From: Pinus tabuliformis
Taxonomy: Eukaryota > Streptophyta > Pinopsida > Pinales > Pinaceae
Direction of reading: 5' to 3'
Assembly: GCA_031772625.1 (NCBI GenBank)
Contig: CM062815.1
Coordinates: 117,746,989 to 117,810,988 of the forward strand
DNA: 64,000 bases
The notes under the pieces are model-generated. The model was not told the origin of the DNA. It worked only from the letters and a program-made list of their open reading frames with translations, and did not search any database. Position numbers and translations under genes: made by a program. Positions 47,412-59,577 of this stretch are shown here, piece after piece (the stretch's first letter is position 1; every line of letters begins with the position of its first letter).

Positions 47412-47975
47412 TTAGCGAAATAAAGAAAATAAAAACATACAACAATAGTATAAATAATGAAATAACACAAGTACATACCACTCTCCTTTGTCATCACCCT
47501 GATTATCTTCCTCGCTTGGCATGATAACACTGTTATTCTCAAAAATATGTTTTGATCTAGGGTCATGTCTTAATGCGAACCACCAATACCTATCCAACAC
47601 ATCTAGGTAAAAAAACATCTGGTTACAGTGTTTTCGGAAAACGTAAGGATGCGTAGCTTCATGCCACATCTTTCTAGAGTTGATAGATATCATCCCACTA
47701 TCGCGATCTTCCTTTAAATTATTCTGATCAAAGGTGTCCCACCACTTGCACCTAAAAATAACACATTGGAATGAATAGAAGTCCACTTGAATGACCTCTT
47801 GTATCTTTCCAACACAACCTAATGTCCCTTGCATTAGGTTTTGATCGGGGTGGCCAACACGACTAGATTGGTTGAACTCAACTTCCACTCCACACTCTTG
47901 TATCATGTATCCATCATTGACATCCTTCGTGCGAAAACGATGTCCATATTCCCACATAGATGGGAACAAATGCAC
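47412..47975 (-). pseudogene. CACTA transposase C-terminal region (DUF4216-like)
   Basis: A 187-residue frame with VIQVDFYSFQCVIFRCKWW, GMISINSRKMWHEATHPYVF, QMFFYLDVLDRYWWFALRH and DPRSKHIFE. This pattern is the DUF4216 domain at the C-terminus of plant TNP2-type transposases. It is the last recognisable part of the gene whose N-terminal parts lie at 48488-49000 and 55090-57340. Confidence 0.7.
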
Positions 47976-48487
47976 CTATAAAAAAGTGAAAAAATCATAG
48001 TGTCATGTGTCTAATAACTTGAACATAATTAGAAATATAACATATATATAGATGTTACAATTCAAAGGTGTAGTATGAAGTTAAAACTGTACAAAAAGAG
48101 ATTATAATTACTGAGTTGTTGCACCCAATCCCTATGTTTAGTGCATCCTCTTCAGCTCGTGGGTAATGACCATATGCACCTTATTTCCCTTTGACTTGAT
48201 CAACAACCCAACCGTTAGGGCATGTCATTGGCATATTTTCTTTTAAATGACAAAGATAAGACACACTTCTACCATTCGCCGTCTGAATTCTTTCTTCCAC
48301 TATCCCATTTCCTCCTCTTTTGTTTGTACAATGCAACCCATGATTGCATCGCTTCCATATTGTTAAGAATGAATTTGTTCATGGCTTCAATTTCTAAATT
48401 TGTTGATGAAATCAAACCAACACACACACAAACTTATAGTACCTATGAGGTCAAAATATGCATTAATAAGAAGTTAATAGTGAATAT

Positions 48488-49000
48488 TTACTGTGTAGTA
48501 ATTTGAAAAATGATAACCTTGCACTTACTCTTTATCACGCACCTCTTTCCATTCATTTCGTGAAGCTCCCCTTCTCTTCTGTCTTCATCCCTTTCATCAT
48601 CCCAAATCAACGCACCTGGTGTGTTGTTGATCTGCTTGATGTACTCACTGGCATTATAGAAAGATTCATATGATATATACCCCTCTGTCATAGACCCCTC
48701 GTGTTTGGCCCCTTTTCGAACAATGCATTTCAATTTCTTCATGTACCTCTTTAAGAAGAACATCCAACGACAAGAAACCACCCCAACTAATTCAACCTCA
48801 TCTACTAGGTGAATTAGGAGATGAACCTACAAGTCAATGAAACTTGTTTGCAATTCCTTCTCAAACATATAAATAATCTCAGCGATCTCTGGATGCTACT
48901 GTGGAATGCTAGCCATATGAATCTCCTTTTATGTGACCCAACGTACAAATGTTGATAATTTAGATATGGCATGTCGTAGGTCCTGGGGGAAGTCATGGTT
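48488..49000 (-). pseudogene. CACTA transposase DUF4218-like region
   Basis: Minus-strand reading HDFPQDLRHAISKLSTFV, then VHLLIHLVDEVELVG, CRWMFFLKRYMKKLKCIVR and GSMTEGYISYESFYN is a DUF4218-type region, followed by GELHEMNGKRCVIKSK. Two stops occur in the first half. It breaks off next to the LINE insertion at 49103. Confidence 0.7.
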
Positions 49001-49261
49001 CACATACCCACACACGAGTAGAGGATAATATCACTACACAGTAAATAGTACATTATACAAAAATTAATTATAAAATATCCCATCACATAAAATAATAAAA
49101 TTAGCGATTGTGTGGATACTCTGCAACCTGCGAGATCCGCATTCTGCGCGATTTGAAGCCTGCGAGCATGTCCGCTTTCTACGTGTTCTGATCCTGCGAG
49201 CGCATCCGCCGAGGGCTCTGCTGCAGGCTGCAGCCGGCCTGGCTGGATCTGCTGGCTCTTC

Positions 49262-50527
49262 ATGGAGGAGCTGACTCCCCCACAGGGGCCTCCCTCTCCT
49301 CCTCCGCCTTCCGCCGCTGAGGCCTTCAAAACCTTGCTGGCCTCTCTGCCCAAGAAGAAATGCATGGAAGCTGCAAAGTTTGTGAAAAAACTAGAAGATA
49401 TCCCTGAGATCTCTCTTCCACCAGAAGGACCGATCCAAGTAGCCTTGTCTCTAGCAGATCGTGCTCTGGTCGGTTAGTTTACAGGACTTTGGCCTTCCCC
49501 GAAATCAACTGAGAACTGGGTCGCCAAGAACTGGGCACCTTTGATAAAAAACAAGGTAACCTCTTACTTCCTCGGAAGAGGATATTTTTTGTTTGAATTC
49601 TCTGCAAAAGAGGACAAAGATCTCATTTTCAGGAATGGCCCTTACTTCATGGGCCCTCAAGGTCTGTATTTAAATAAATGGATGCCAGACTTCGATCCGG
49701 TGGTGGATGTGCCTACAACGGTCCTGGTGTGGGTGAGACTCCCCAACCTTCCAGTTCACTGCTGGAACTGGGATTCTCTGAAGCACATAGGAAATACCCT
49801 TGGAAAATTTATAGACAAGGCCAACAACAAAGATCAGTATGACTGTGCCAAAATCTGTGTGGAGGTAGATCTGGAGGTCGGAATACTGGAAGACATCAAA
49901 ATAGTTGTAGGTCCCTGGACTCATGTACAGAAACTGGATTATGAGCAGCTGCTGTTCAAATGCCGAAAGTGCCACGTCTACGGACACTTTACCAGAGACT
50001 ACCCGTCGAAAGGGGTGGAATAAAAAGGGAAAGAAGATGGATGGAACCAGGCAAAGCACTCCAAAACTTCTCACAAGAAGAATGCAAATGTAAACGCTAA
50101 AGCTCCTCAAGCGGGTGCTGCTCAAAAATCATCCATGGAAAGCCAAGGAAATAAATTTGAGATCCTTGGATCTGAAATCATGACCACCCAGGAGACAGAA
50201 ATCCCAAAGGAGGCCTCTCCAACTAAAGCCTCCCCCTCCATCAAAAGTGTACTAGAGAGATCCAAGGGGAGGATAACAAAAGAGGAGGAGGAAACCCAAG
50301 AGTCCGAGGAATTGGAGGAAGAAGGGGAAATAGGTGAATCACAATCTTCTCCTAGAAGATCTACAAGAGGACACAAGTTTGAAAAGGAAAAAAGAGAACA
50401 AGAAACTTATAAGGACAAGCTCCAGGGCAGCCAGCCAACGTTAGAGAAACTCCTAGCAAAAACCCCGAAGATGACGAGGATTCAATCCCAGGGCTCCAAG
50501 GGAGCCCATCACGGCAAAAATAAATGA
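49262..50527 (+). pseudogene. LINE-1 copy ORF1 (DUF4283 and zinc knuckle)
   Basis: One frame from ATG 49262 to TGA 50525-50527 with two in-frame stops (49475-49477, 50021-50023). WVAKNWAPLIKNKV...GRGYFLFEFSAKEDKDLIF and RNGPYFMGPQGLYLNKWMPDF are the DUF4283 RNA-binding fold. The knuckle reads CRKCHVYGHFTRDY, with the final Cys changed to Tyr. The C-terminus is charged. The product binds LINE RNA in active elements. Confidence 0.88.
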
Positions 50528-53500
50528 TGAAGATAGTCTCCTGGAATTGTAGGGGAATGGGCACCAAAGCCAAGGAAGAAGCAATGAACAACTTAATAAG
50601 ACTGGAAGCCCCGGACATCCTTCTCATCCAGGAGACTAAATTGGAGGACTCAGCTTTCCTCCAAGCAAGCAAAAAATTTTGGAAAAAAGACGGAGTGCAT
50701 GCAACCTCTGCCCGTGGAGCTTCGGGAGGACTTGGGACGCTCTGGAATCCTAATAAGTTCTTATTAATCTCTGAGTCCCTGAATACTCATTGGATTTTTT
50801 TAAAAATGCAACATTTAGAATCTAAGGAAATTATTTGCCTGTTCAATGTATATGCTCCTAACAATGCAGGTGAGAAAAAAATATGTTGGGACTCCATCAA
50901 AAGCCTAGAGAATTTGGAAAATATAATCATAGCTAGAGATCTCAACCTCACCCTCCTCTCATTAGAAAAAAGAGGAGGCAGTATCGTCAGGGATCCAGCA
51001 AGAGAATTAGCGGAAGACCTCATGCAGGATTGGGATCTGATAGACATTAAGCCGATTACTAGTAAGTTCACTTGGTCAAATAAGAGAGTTGGTCTGGGTT
51101 ACATAGCGACAAGACTTGATAGATTTTTGGTTCAAAGATCCTTCCTACTTCTTGTATTAGAGGCTAGAATGCGCATTCTCCATAGTAGTGTTTCAAATCA
51201 CAAGCCCATTAACCTAGAGCTGCTAACCCCCAAGGATCTGGGGCCTATACCTTTCAGATTCAGCTCACTCTGGACCCAAGAGGCAGACATCATGGAAAAG
51301 GTCAGAGACTGCTGGAAAGATCCAGTCAAGGGCTCCGTTTTTTTTGTTTGGGAGGAAAAACTTAGAAGGGTAAAAGCCATGCTAAAAACTTGGGCTAAGA
51401 CCTTGCCCAACCCCTGCTGCTGAAAGGAAAAAAATCCGAAGTGCTCTAGGAAATCAGCATCTCCATCTAGAAGTAGCTGAAATTACTAAAGTTGAATCGG
51501 AAAAGGAGGCCCAGCTTCAGCAAAATTTCCACAAGGCCTGTCTGGCAGAAGAAGAATACTGGAGGCTCAAGTCCAGGAGTCTTTGGCTCAAATCTGGCGA
51601 CAGAAACTCCTCCTTTTTCCATAAACAAGCCCAAGCCAAGAAATGTGGCAATTCCATCTCTGAAATAAAAGTAGATAACTGCACCCTGAAGGATTTTGGT
51701 AGCATCAAAAAGGAAGCCTCAGAGCATTTTGAGAAGCTGTATAGGGAAGACATAGAGGCTGGTCAAAACGATATTCTGCTGGACACTGTCCCTAGCCTTA
51801 TCACACCTAGAATGAACCAGGCACTTGAAGACAAAATCTCCCAAAATGAAGTCAGGGAGGCCCTCTTCGCAATGGACCCCGATAAAGCCCCGGGACCGGA
51901 CGGTTTTACTCCTAGATTTCTCCAGACCTATTGGCAGATTGTTGAGAAGGAGTTCTACAAAATGATCCAGAAGTCCCAAGAATGTCAGAAAATTGGAGGT
52001 TGCACAAATTCAGCTTTTCTCGCCCTCATCCCTAAAGAAAAAGGTTGAAGAAAATTCTCCCCAAAATCATCCCGGAGAACTAAGGTGGATTTATTCATGG
52101 CAGGCAGCTTGTGGACAACTTCGTTCTGGTCCAAGAGGCGATTCATTCCAGCCTTCACCGAAAGGAAAAAGGTATGGTTATTAAACTAGATCTAGCAAAT
52201 GCTTTTGATCATGTTAGGCATAGTTTTTTGTTTGATGTGTTGCACAAACTAGGGTTCGGTCAAAGTTTCATCAAGTGGATTAGAGCCTGTATTTCAGAAC
52301 CTTGGATCGCCCCCCTGGTGAACGGTAGGGCTGCTGAGTTTTTCAAAGCATCTAGAGGGCTAAGGCAGGGGTGTCCCCTCTCACCCCTTCTATTCGTGCT
52401 ACAGGCTTCTGTCCTCAGCTTCTATTTAGGAAAAAAACAGCAAGATCAAGACATCGCTGGCCTGTGCATTGCAAGAGGGGTGAAGAGCATCAACCACGCC
52501 CTCTTCGCTAATGATACCTTGTTGTTGGGGGCTACAACCCCTCATTCAGAAATAAAGTTTAAAGAAGTGCTGGAAGACTACTGTAAGGCTTCGGGCAACG
52601 TATTAAATAATGGCAAATGCCATATCTACTGTTGGAATATTCCTGCTTCAACTGCAAGCTCCATTGCCAGATGTCTAGGCTTTGCAGCCTCTACATCTTG
52701 GTCCTCATTTAAATATCTTGGGCTGCCCATCTTTCACAAGAGGGCCTTGAGCAAAGACTGGTATCCCTAGATAGACAAATTCAAAGAAAAAATGCAGGCT
52801 TGGGGATCCTCCTGGCTCAACATTGTCGGAAAATCAGTGCTCATCAAAGCAGTGCTTAGCAACCTTCTGCTATTCAAATTCTCTGTTCTCTTGGCACCTG
52901 TGGGAATAATTAAAAAGATGGAGGAGCTAATAAGAAAATTTTTCTGGAAAGGAGGTAAACAAAACGAGAAGAGGATACCCCTAGTCAATTGGGAAATTGT
53001 CACCAGACCGATTCAGGAGGGAGGACTGAACTTCAAAGACCTCAGTGTTCAAAACTTAGCCATGGGAGCCAAATTGATTTGGAAAATCATTGCTCCAAAT
53101 CCAGGTTGGGTCCAATTTGCACTATGGAGGAAATACTTCAGAGGATCGAGACTTAGATGCCTGGATCAACCCAAAAATCAATTCAGAACCCCTTTCAGCA
53201 TGATCAACAGCAAAATTGGCTCACTGATAAGAAACCATTCCTTCTGGATTCCAGGAAATGGGAAACGCATTAACCTGTGGAATGACAGAATACTAAATAG
53301 ACCCTCGTTGGCAGATTTAGGATCCATGACAGAGCTGAAATGATGGATGTCAGAGGCTAGCATCAGTATGCTATGGGACCTCTCGAACTGGAATGGTGAC
53401 GTTTGGACGGGCTGGAAACAGCTCCCAGTTCCACCCGCCTTACAAACAGAACTGGCAATGTTCACCATGATGATGCACGGGCTGGCTCCTATACATGCAT

Positions 53501-54603
53501 GCAGACAGGACGTGAGAGGTTGGGGCTCGAATCTGGCAGGTTACACAGTGGCTCAGGGCTACGCTAAGTATCTGGAGCGGCCTCACGTGCCTCCCAATCC
53601 AGCTCCCTGGGTAGGCATCTAGAAACTTCCTTCAATTCCAAAAGTCGATCATTTCTGTTGGCTTCTTTGCCAGCAAAAAATTCTAACTGAAGATAGGCTA
53701 CAGAAAAGGGGCATCTTTGGACCCTCAAGATGCCCACTTTGCAAAGAAAGCTCGGAATCTTCCCTTCATCTCATGATACAGTGCAAATTTGCAGTTTTCA
53801 TCTGGCAGGAGCTTCTTGGTTCATGGAATTATAAGTTCATTTTCCCCTCCTCTGTTCCAGACCTATTTGTGGACTGGATGGCCAGATATCCAAGCCCAAA
53901 TCCAAAAAATAAAATAGTCAGGGCAGAATGGAGTGCTCTACCTAAATTCATCAGCTGGCAAGTCTGGCTGGAAAGGAATAGAAGGATATTCCGAAATAAG
54001 GAACAGGACTTCAGAATAGTTGCCAATTCAGTGAAATGTCAGCTAGTTGAGTGGCTGGGAGACAAAGGAGATGATTCTAATCTAAGCCAGTAGGACATTG
54101 ATTTGGGAGCTACCCTTAATTTCAAATTTCAAAAATCGAAAAGCACATCTACATCTCTCAAAGACTGGCAAATCAGGAAAAATGAAGAAGATTTTCAATC
54201 TTGGCTGTCCAAACAAAAACTTCCCTCTCTCTTCTTTGATGGGGCAGCCAAAGGAAATCCAGGTATTGCTGGAGCTGGAGGGCTCATCATAAATCCAGAT
54301 GAAACATCTTCACACAGATTTTCCTGGGGATTAGGCCATTCCTCAAGCATACAAGCTGAAGCGATGGCCCTTTTTCAAGGAATCAAACTTCTCAAAGAGC
54401 TGGGCCTCAAGGAGGAAAATGTCTTTGGGGATTCCCAGGTTATCATCAAAGTAGTGGCGACCAACTCTAATCCAGTGGACCTGCAGCTCGCAAGGATAAT
54501 TACAAGGATTAAAGGAATGGAAAATTCCCTGAAATTGAAATACTTTCATGTTTTGAGAACAAATAACAAAGAAGTAGACATTGAGGCAAACAAGGCAGCC
54601 TAG
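50524..54603 (+). pseudogene. LINE-1 copy ORF2 (endonuclease, reverse transcriptase, RNase H)
   Basis: ATG 50524 overlaps the ORF1 stop as ATGA. Endonuclease: KIVSWNCRGMG, LLIQETKLED, ARDLNLTLL (expected GGDFN) and SNHKP (expected SDHxP). A frame change lies near 51420, and a deletion near 52045 removes the first RT motifs. RT: KLDLANAFDHV, SRGLRQGCPLSPLLF, and LFANDTLLL at 52504-52530, where the FADD motif reads FAND. zf-RVT around 53630-53830 has CPLCKESSESSLHLMIQC. RNase H at 54225-54600 has LFFDGAAKGNPG, SIQAEAMALFQGI and FGDSQVI. Stops at 52768, 53341, 53620, 54091 and 54601. Confidence 0.9.
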
Positions 54604-54917
54604 TTAGTTGCCGGAACTATCCTTAGAGACAACGAAATCTATTGGGACCCAATCCCCTAAAGAGCCATGTTTTACTGCATATTATTGAAACAATTTGTTT
54701 GTATTTTTAAGCTCGGGATCTCAGCAGTAAAAGTCCACTATATAAAATGTAAAAAGAGGAGCCTGATAAGAGTAGGCGCTATGTTCCTCTTGCTGGAGAG
54801 ACATGCAGAAATTTGCCTCTCTTTTTGTAATCAAATTTGTGGCTCTTTGCCAATCAGTTAATGAAATCCCATAACCGTTTTTGTAAAAAAAATAAAAAAA
54901 TAAAAAATAATAAAATT

Positions 54918-55089
54918 GTGTATCTGACATACGTGCGCTTAGAAGGTTCAAATGGTCATGCAATTTCAAACCCGAAAAATTGTCTTCCACAGTGAAGCAA
55001 CGCTGTAGTGAAGACTGTATAAACAAGACACCCTCACGCTCATTATACCTTCCTTTGCTAAAGAAAGATCATATTTATTTAAAATCCAT
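54918..55089. other. CACTA sequence between LINE and transposase
   Basis: Non-coding by eye, possibly an intron of the transposase gene that received the LINE. Confidence 0.4.
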
Positions 55090-57340
55090 GGGACATCACA
55101 TTCTTTAAAAGACCAAGAGGTACCAACCTCTCCTATAGTTTCTTGTCTTGGCTAATGTTTCTTTTTAGTTTTTGAAGAAATAAGATTTCTCCTAACAGCC
55201 AATATGTCACTTTCTTTTGATGATATGTGCCTCCATAAAGAAGATGAAATGTTTTTAAATATATGCTGGGATCTTGTAAGTGGGAAATCTTAAGATGCTC
55301 CCAATATGGGATCTCATAAAAGACACATTTCCTTTTCATACTAATGGGAAATTTCTCAACATATGTGTTGAAGAATTTTGGATCATCGAATACAGGCTCC
55401 CCATTTGAATCTAACATTTCTGGAAACTCCTTCTCCTTCTCTCTCTGATATGCTCTAAACCATTCAACTGGTGTCATTATTTCAGACCTTTGGGTTCTCT
55501 CTGGTTTACCATTGAAAGCAGATGTTGCTCTTCTATAAGGGTGATATTCTAGGAGGAATACCCTGGAGTAGTCATACACTGGCTTTTGTAGGTGGTTGGA
55601 CCACCTAGCCTTTAGAGAAGGTCCACAATATTTACATCCATGATACCCTTTTGTTACAAGACTTACGAAATTATTGTATATAGGCCGACACGTTAATCAC
55701 CATGAATATCAGAACAATTGCAGTAAATGAAATTAATATGCGAAAAAATATTGTTAGGTCTATAAACAAATCAACAAAAATGGGATTTATCAAAGCAAAC
55801 TCTTAAGCCTAGATAATCATGTATAGTGTAAGCACATATTCCATACAACATAAAACTTCTCTTTATTGTAATGGGTTGTGATACATCGTACACATGTATC
55901 CCTTCCAATAATTCCTCCAATTCATCTACCAATGGTTGTAAGTAGACATCCATATTCTTCACTTGTATTTTACTAGGGGCTATGAGAGCCAACATAAGAT
56001 TTTCATTCTTCACAAACAACGAGGGATATTATTATTGATCACTACTATGGTCCAAACAAAATAGTTGGTGTTTTGGAGGGAATATAGGTTAACGCTATCC
56101 TTGGATATGATGAGTCATAGAATTCATACTTCATCCTTGAATTTTTCAGGCCATGTATCCTCTATATGCTTCATGGGTATTGAATCTGTTTAGATTTGCA
56201 TAACTCCTAACTCATCTGTGTGAGGTATGCCATCCTTACAACATAGTTAATTCTTTGCAACGAAATAGTCTTTGAATCCTTGGGATTATAGGCATGTGCC
56301 TCAATATCTTTTGAGGAGGACCATGTGATTTACCCATTTTTTTTGAATTACGGTACCTGTCATGCCCACATTTCGGACAGATCTCTTTGTCTACATATTC
56401 TCTTTTATATATAATACAATCATTCGTACATGAATAATATGATATGTACTCAACACCCAACATTTTAACCAACTTCTTTTCCTCTTCGCAACTACCCGGC
56501 AAGACATTATCACTTGGAAGAACCTTATCTTTGAATATCCTGTAGTTGGTGGGAATATAATTGTACAATGTCAATATTTAACATTCATAAAATCAACCAT
56601 TTTTAATTTTTATTGTGTGACAAAATATAAGGAACTTGATCGATCATGCAGGTCAGTTACCTCAAAACTGTCGAAAAACATGCATTCGACATGCCAAACT
56701 TTGCTTTCACGTTGTATAACAACATCATTTTCCCCAGCCCAATATACTTTGACTTGCCACCAGATCCAAAGAGAGGGGTGGTGGAAGCAGATTTCAGGCT
56801 TTCGAATAAGGTATCAATGATATGAGCATCATCCCCTAGCTCATCGTTTTGGAATGCATCTAACAACATTTCCTACATGGCAGTCATATCCTGTAAGTAA
56901 TCATGCATACCGACCTCTATTTGATGAATAGTTGAATCAAGCACCTATTAAATTACCACTATTTTTGTAGTCATTCCTAATTGGTGAATCTGGACGTGAT
57001 GGGAATTGAATAGGTGATTGATTCAACCATTCTTTGCATGCTTCCTCTCCGGTTCTTGCTCTTAATGCAACCTTCTCTCGAGTTGACATTATAGTGGGGT
57101 GCACTAGAAGATGGTAGGTGGGTCTCTCATCATCACTAGTATCCTAATTTCAAAAAATATTGAACATCATTAGTACAATATCAGCGATATTAGTAAACAT
57201 GTCAATGAAATTGGTTTGTTGAAATTACATCATACCAAACAATTATTACCATTGTTGATCTAGGATTGCGACTGGAATATGTCGTGTTCCAATTGGCAAG
57301 GTGAAGAGGTTGTCCATTTTCATCTACCAATTGCTTGTGA
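55090..57340 (-). pseudogene. CACTA TNP2-type transposase, N-terminal and central parts
   Basis: From 56869: MLLDAFQNDELG...FGMSNACFSTVLR, then (56236-56574) YISYYSCTNDCIIYKREYVD, EICPKCGHDRYRNSKK and PIIPRIQRLFRCKE, the hallmark of TNP2. Next (55771-56019) come VKNMDVYLQPLVDELEELLE and GICAYTIHDYLGL, then (55133-55579) YDYSRVFLLEYHPYRRA and KRKCVFYEIPYWEHLKISHL. Gaps between pieces are introns or indels. This enzyme cuts CACTA ends. The region 56870-57340 is weakly coding (RDPPTIF, ERKHAKNG, FNSHHVQIHQLGM). With 47412-49000 it forms one gene split by the LINE. Confidence 0.8.
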
Positions 57341-57829
57341 TATGCTATTCCTGATAAGAGCTTTCGACGTTTTTGAAATGGAAGAATCCTGCAAATTTGG
57401 ATACATTTTATTCAAATTGACATGGATTAAAAAAAATTCAATTAGATAATCAAAATATAAATAAAATATGAACTTATTGGAGATGGAAAGGGATAACTCT
57501 GCGAAGTACTTTGATCAACAATATGGAACGAGCTGGAATTTGAAGAATAAGTCTTTTAATATTATTGAGATTTTGTCCCCCATTTGAGAAAAAATCAAAA
57601 GTAAATTTTTTTGTCCATATCTAAAATTAATCACGAGAACCATATAACCACAATCTGAATTTCAATATAGTTTTAAAACCATTTTTCAAGAATAAGGCAA
57701 TTTTAAGTGGAAAATTTATACTATGAACTACTATAATTCATTTGGATACGTCCTAAAAGATAATTTGAGATTAATATGCCATTTTATGTGAAAATAAAAT
57801 TTCAGATAGCTTTTAAACCAGACCGGTGT

Positions 57830-58520
57830 GCTTATTAGAACAAAGTGCACCGATGCATTTAAATAATACAAGTACTGGGGCGTTTAAATAATACCTGCAC
57901 CAGTTCTGACTTTCCGAAAAATAATATGTTATCATATCGATGCTCTTGTAAAAAAACACATCGATGCGTTTAAAAAAAATAGCACCAATACGCCCTTGTT
58001 TCTAGATTAAAAAAAATAAACATGAATTCAACCAACTCGATGCTCTTATAATGTATAATATGAGCTACTGTAATACATAACTTTTAAACCATAATGGTGC
58101 ACTTATCAAAACAAAGCACAATGTTGTGTTTAAAAAATACTAGCACCAAGGCGTTTAAATAACACCCGCACCGGTTTACGACATTCTGAAAAAAAACATG
58201 TTATCATATCGATGCTCTTGTACAAAAACACATCGATGCGTTAAAAGAAAACATCATCGCTACACACTTGTTTCCGTATTTTAGAAATAAAAATGGATTC
58301 AACCAACTCGGTGCTCTTATAACAATTAGAGCACCAATGCTTTTATATAGAAACCACATCATTGTGTTAAAAAAATTAATTGCATCGTTTCAGAATTTGG
58401 AAAAAAAATTGTATCATGTCGGTGTGTTGAAAAAATTTAGCGCCCTGGCAATGTCGCTGCACTAATCCTATAAACTCACTGGTGCACTTGACTATTGAAC
58501 GCACCTATAAGCGAAGAATT
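57830..58520. repeat. CACTA right subterminal repeat array
   Basis: Repeated GCACCGATGCATTTAAA, CACCAGTTCTGAC, TATCGATGCTCTTG and ACATCGATGCGTT units; segments near 57830-57990 and 58085-58250 are themselves a tandem duplication (CCGGTGTGCTTAT / TGGTGCACTTAT, ATGTTATCATATCGATGCTC in both). The motif is the same as at 26942-28334. The interval 57341-57829 shows no feature. Confidence 0.6.
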
Positions 58521-58658
58521 TGAAAAAAAATGTGATTTTTTTTCTTCGTTTTTTAAAATTAAAAAATGAGCAACAATTGATTTTTTGAAATCTAATTTCA
58601 TAAAGTTTTTTAAATAGTAAAAGTTTTTCACTATTTTATTATTTTACCCAAAATTTCA

Positions 58659-59030
58659 AGGAAGTGATTTGCGAGAGAGACATACTAGGAGAACTATGCA
58701 ACAACAGAATAATTTGGAGCAACAGAACTATTCAGAAGATCATAAGTTGAAAAGTATGGTGATTCACTCAAAACCTTGCATAGAAAAAATTTTCAATTTT
58801 ATTTCTTATTTTACTAATAAAAAAATTTACAATTTCTGTTATGGTTTTATTAAAAGATAGATCATTTGCGAGAGAAACATACTGGTAGCACTATGGAGCA
58901 ACAAAATATTTTGGAACTACAGAAAGATCAGAATTTGAAAGGTATGGTGATTCACTGAAAAACTAGATAACAAAAAATTAAAATTTTACTGTTTTTTTTT
59001 TACAATTTTTGTTAGCTTTATTCACAATTC
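58659..59030 (+). repeat. Tandem pair of an exon-like module
   Basis: Two copies, starting near 58668 and 58866, of a segment whose plus-strand frame reads RERHTRRTMQQQNNLEQQN...MVIH and REKHTGSTMEQQNILELQK...MVIH. The frame is kept over about 34 codons, and each copy is followed by an AT-rich stretch. It could be duplicated exons of an unknown gene or a tandem repeat with a chance frame. Confidence 0.4.
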
Positions 59031-59237
59031 AGAAAGAAAATGAAAATAAAAAACTTGTATCATAAAAAAATTACTATAGATTTTATTGGTAATTTTTTTT
59101 ACGATCTCTGTTCCTATTTAAATTTAATTAAAATTCAGGAAAAAAAAGATATATATAAATATATTTACCTTATACCCTTGCTTCTTCTTGCAAAATTTCA
59201 CCTTAAGGTTTACCTTCCTCTACGACTTCACAATTAG
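59031..59237. other. AT-rich sequence before LINE 2
   Basis: No recognised feature; probably CACTA interior beyond the right subterminal array. Confidence 0.35.
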
Positions 59238-59577
59238 GGTTTTTCTTTTTTCCCATGGAAAAATCATAATTTCATTAGTGAAAGAAATTACATTTTGTAG
59301 ATGCATAAGCATATTCCGATATTTCTATCAATATACACAGCTTCCGCAGAAGAAACAAAAACCAACTAGCTAAGTCCACCCAGGGAGGTAGTAGACTAGA
59401 CAGAGTCTGAAAAAGAGTCCTAAAATATAACAAAAACCAGCAGTATGAATATTATCATGGTCCACGCAGGGAGATAATACCAAAAATATGTACTGTGCCA
59501 GTCATAATATATCTGCATATCAGATCATAAACAACAAAAGAAATATGTACAATAATTATCTTATCAGTGTCCAAACA

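Larger units (their letters stand above)
49103..54903 (+). mobile_element. L1-type LINE, full length, inserted in the CACTA transposase
   Basis: Flanked by a 14-bp target duplication AAAATAATAAAATT (49089-49102 and 54904-54917). The 5' part is GC-rich with several CCTGCGAG/CATCCGC units, then ORF1 and ORF2. The 3' end has a GTTAATGAAATCC stretch and an A-rich tail interrupted by T. About 5.8 kb. Domain order: gag-like ORF1 with DUF4283 and zinc knuckle, endonuclease, reverse transcriptase, zf-RVT, RNase H. Confidence 0.92.
26942..59237 (-). mobile_element. Large CACTA (En/Spm) transposon, expanded by nested insertions; right end not seen
   Basis: The left end reads CACTATTAGGAAAAGTCC at 26942, preceded by ATG as a possible 3-bp target duplication. 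Dense subterminal repeats follow to 28334, with matching motifs at 57830-58520. A TNP2-type transposase lies on the minus strand between them (47400-57340), with an unknown plus-strand gene near the left end. Insertions of A2, C2 and a LINE account for more than 20 kb. No inverted terminus ending TAGTG is visible before the second LINE begins at 59238, so the right end is probably beyond the window. The unity of the element is inferred, not proven. Confidence 0.5.

Noticed and set aside
47273..47566. Membrane-protein-like frame (FFLYFANYFVFLFVLLEF) on the minus strand
   Set aside because: AT-rich tail overlapping the DUF4216 region in another frame; hydrophobicity reflects T-rich codons.
54917..55030. 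TAGTG at about 55010 as the inverted right terminus of the CACTA element
   Set aside because: The bases before it do not match the inverse of the left end (ACTTTTCCTAA), and it lies inside the transposase gene.
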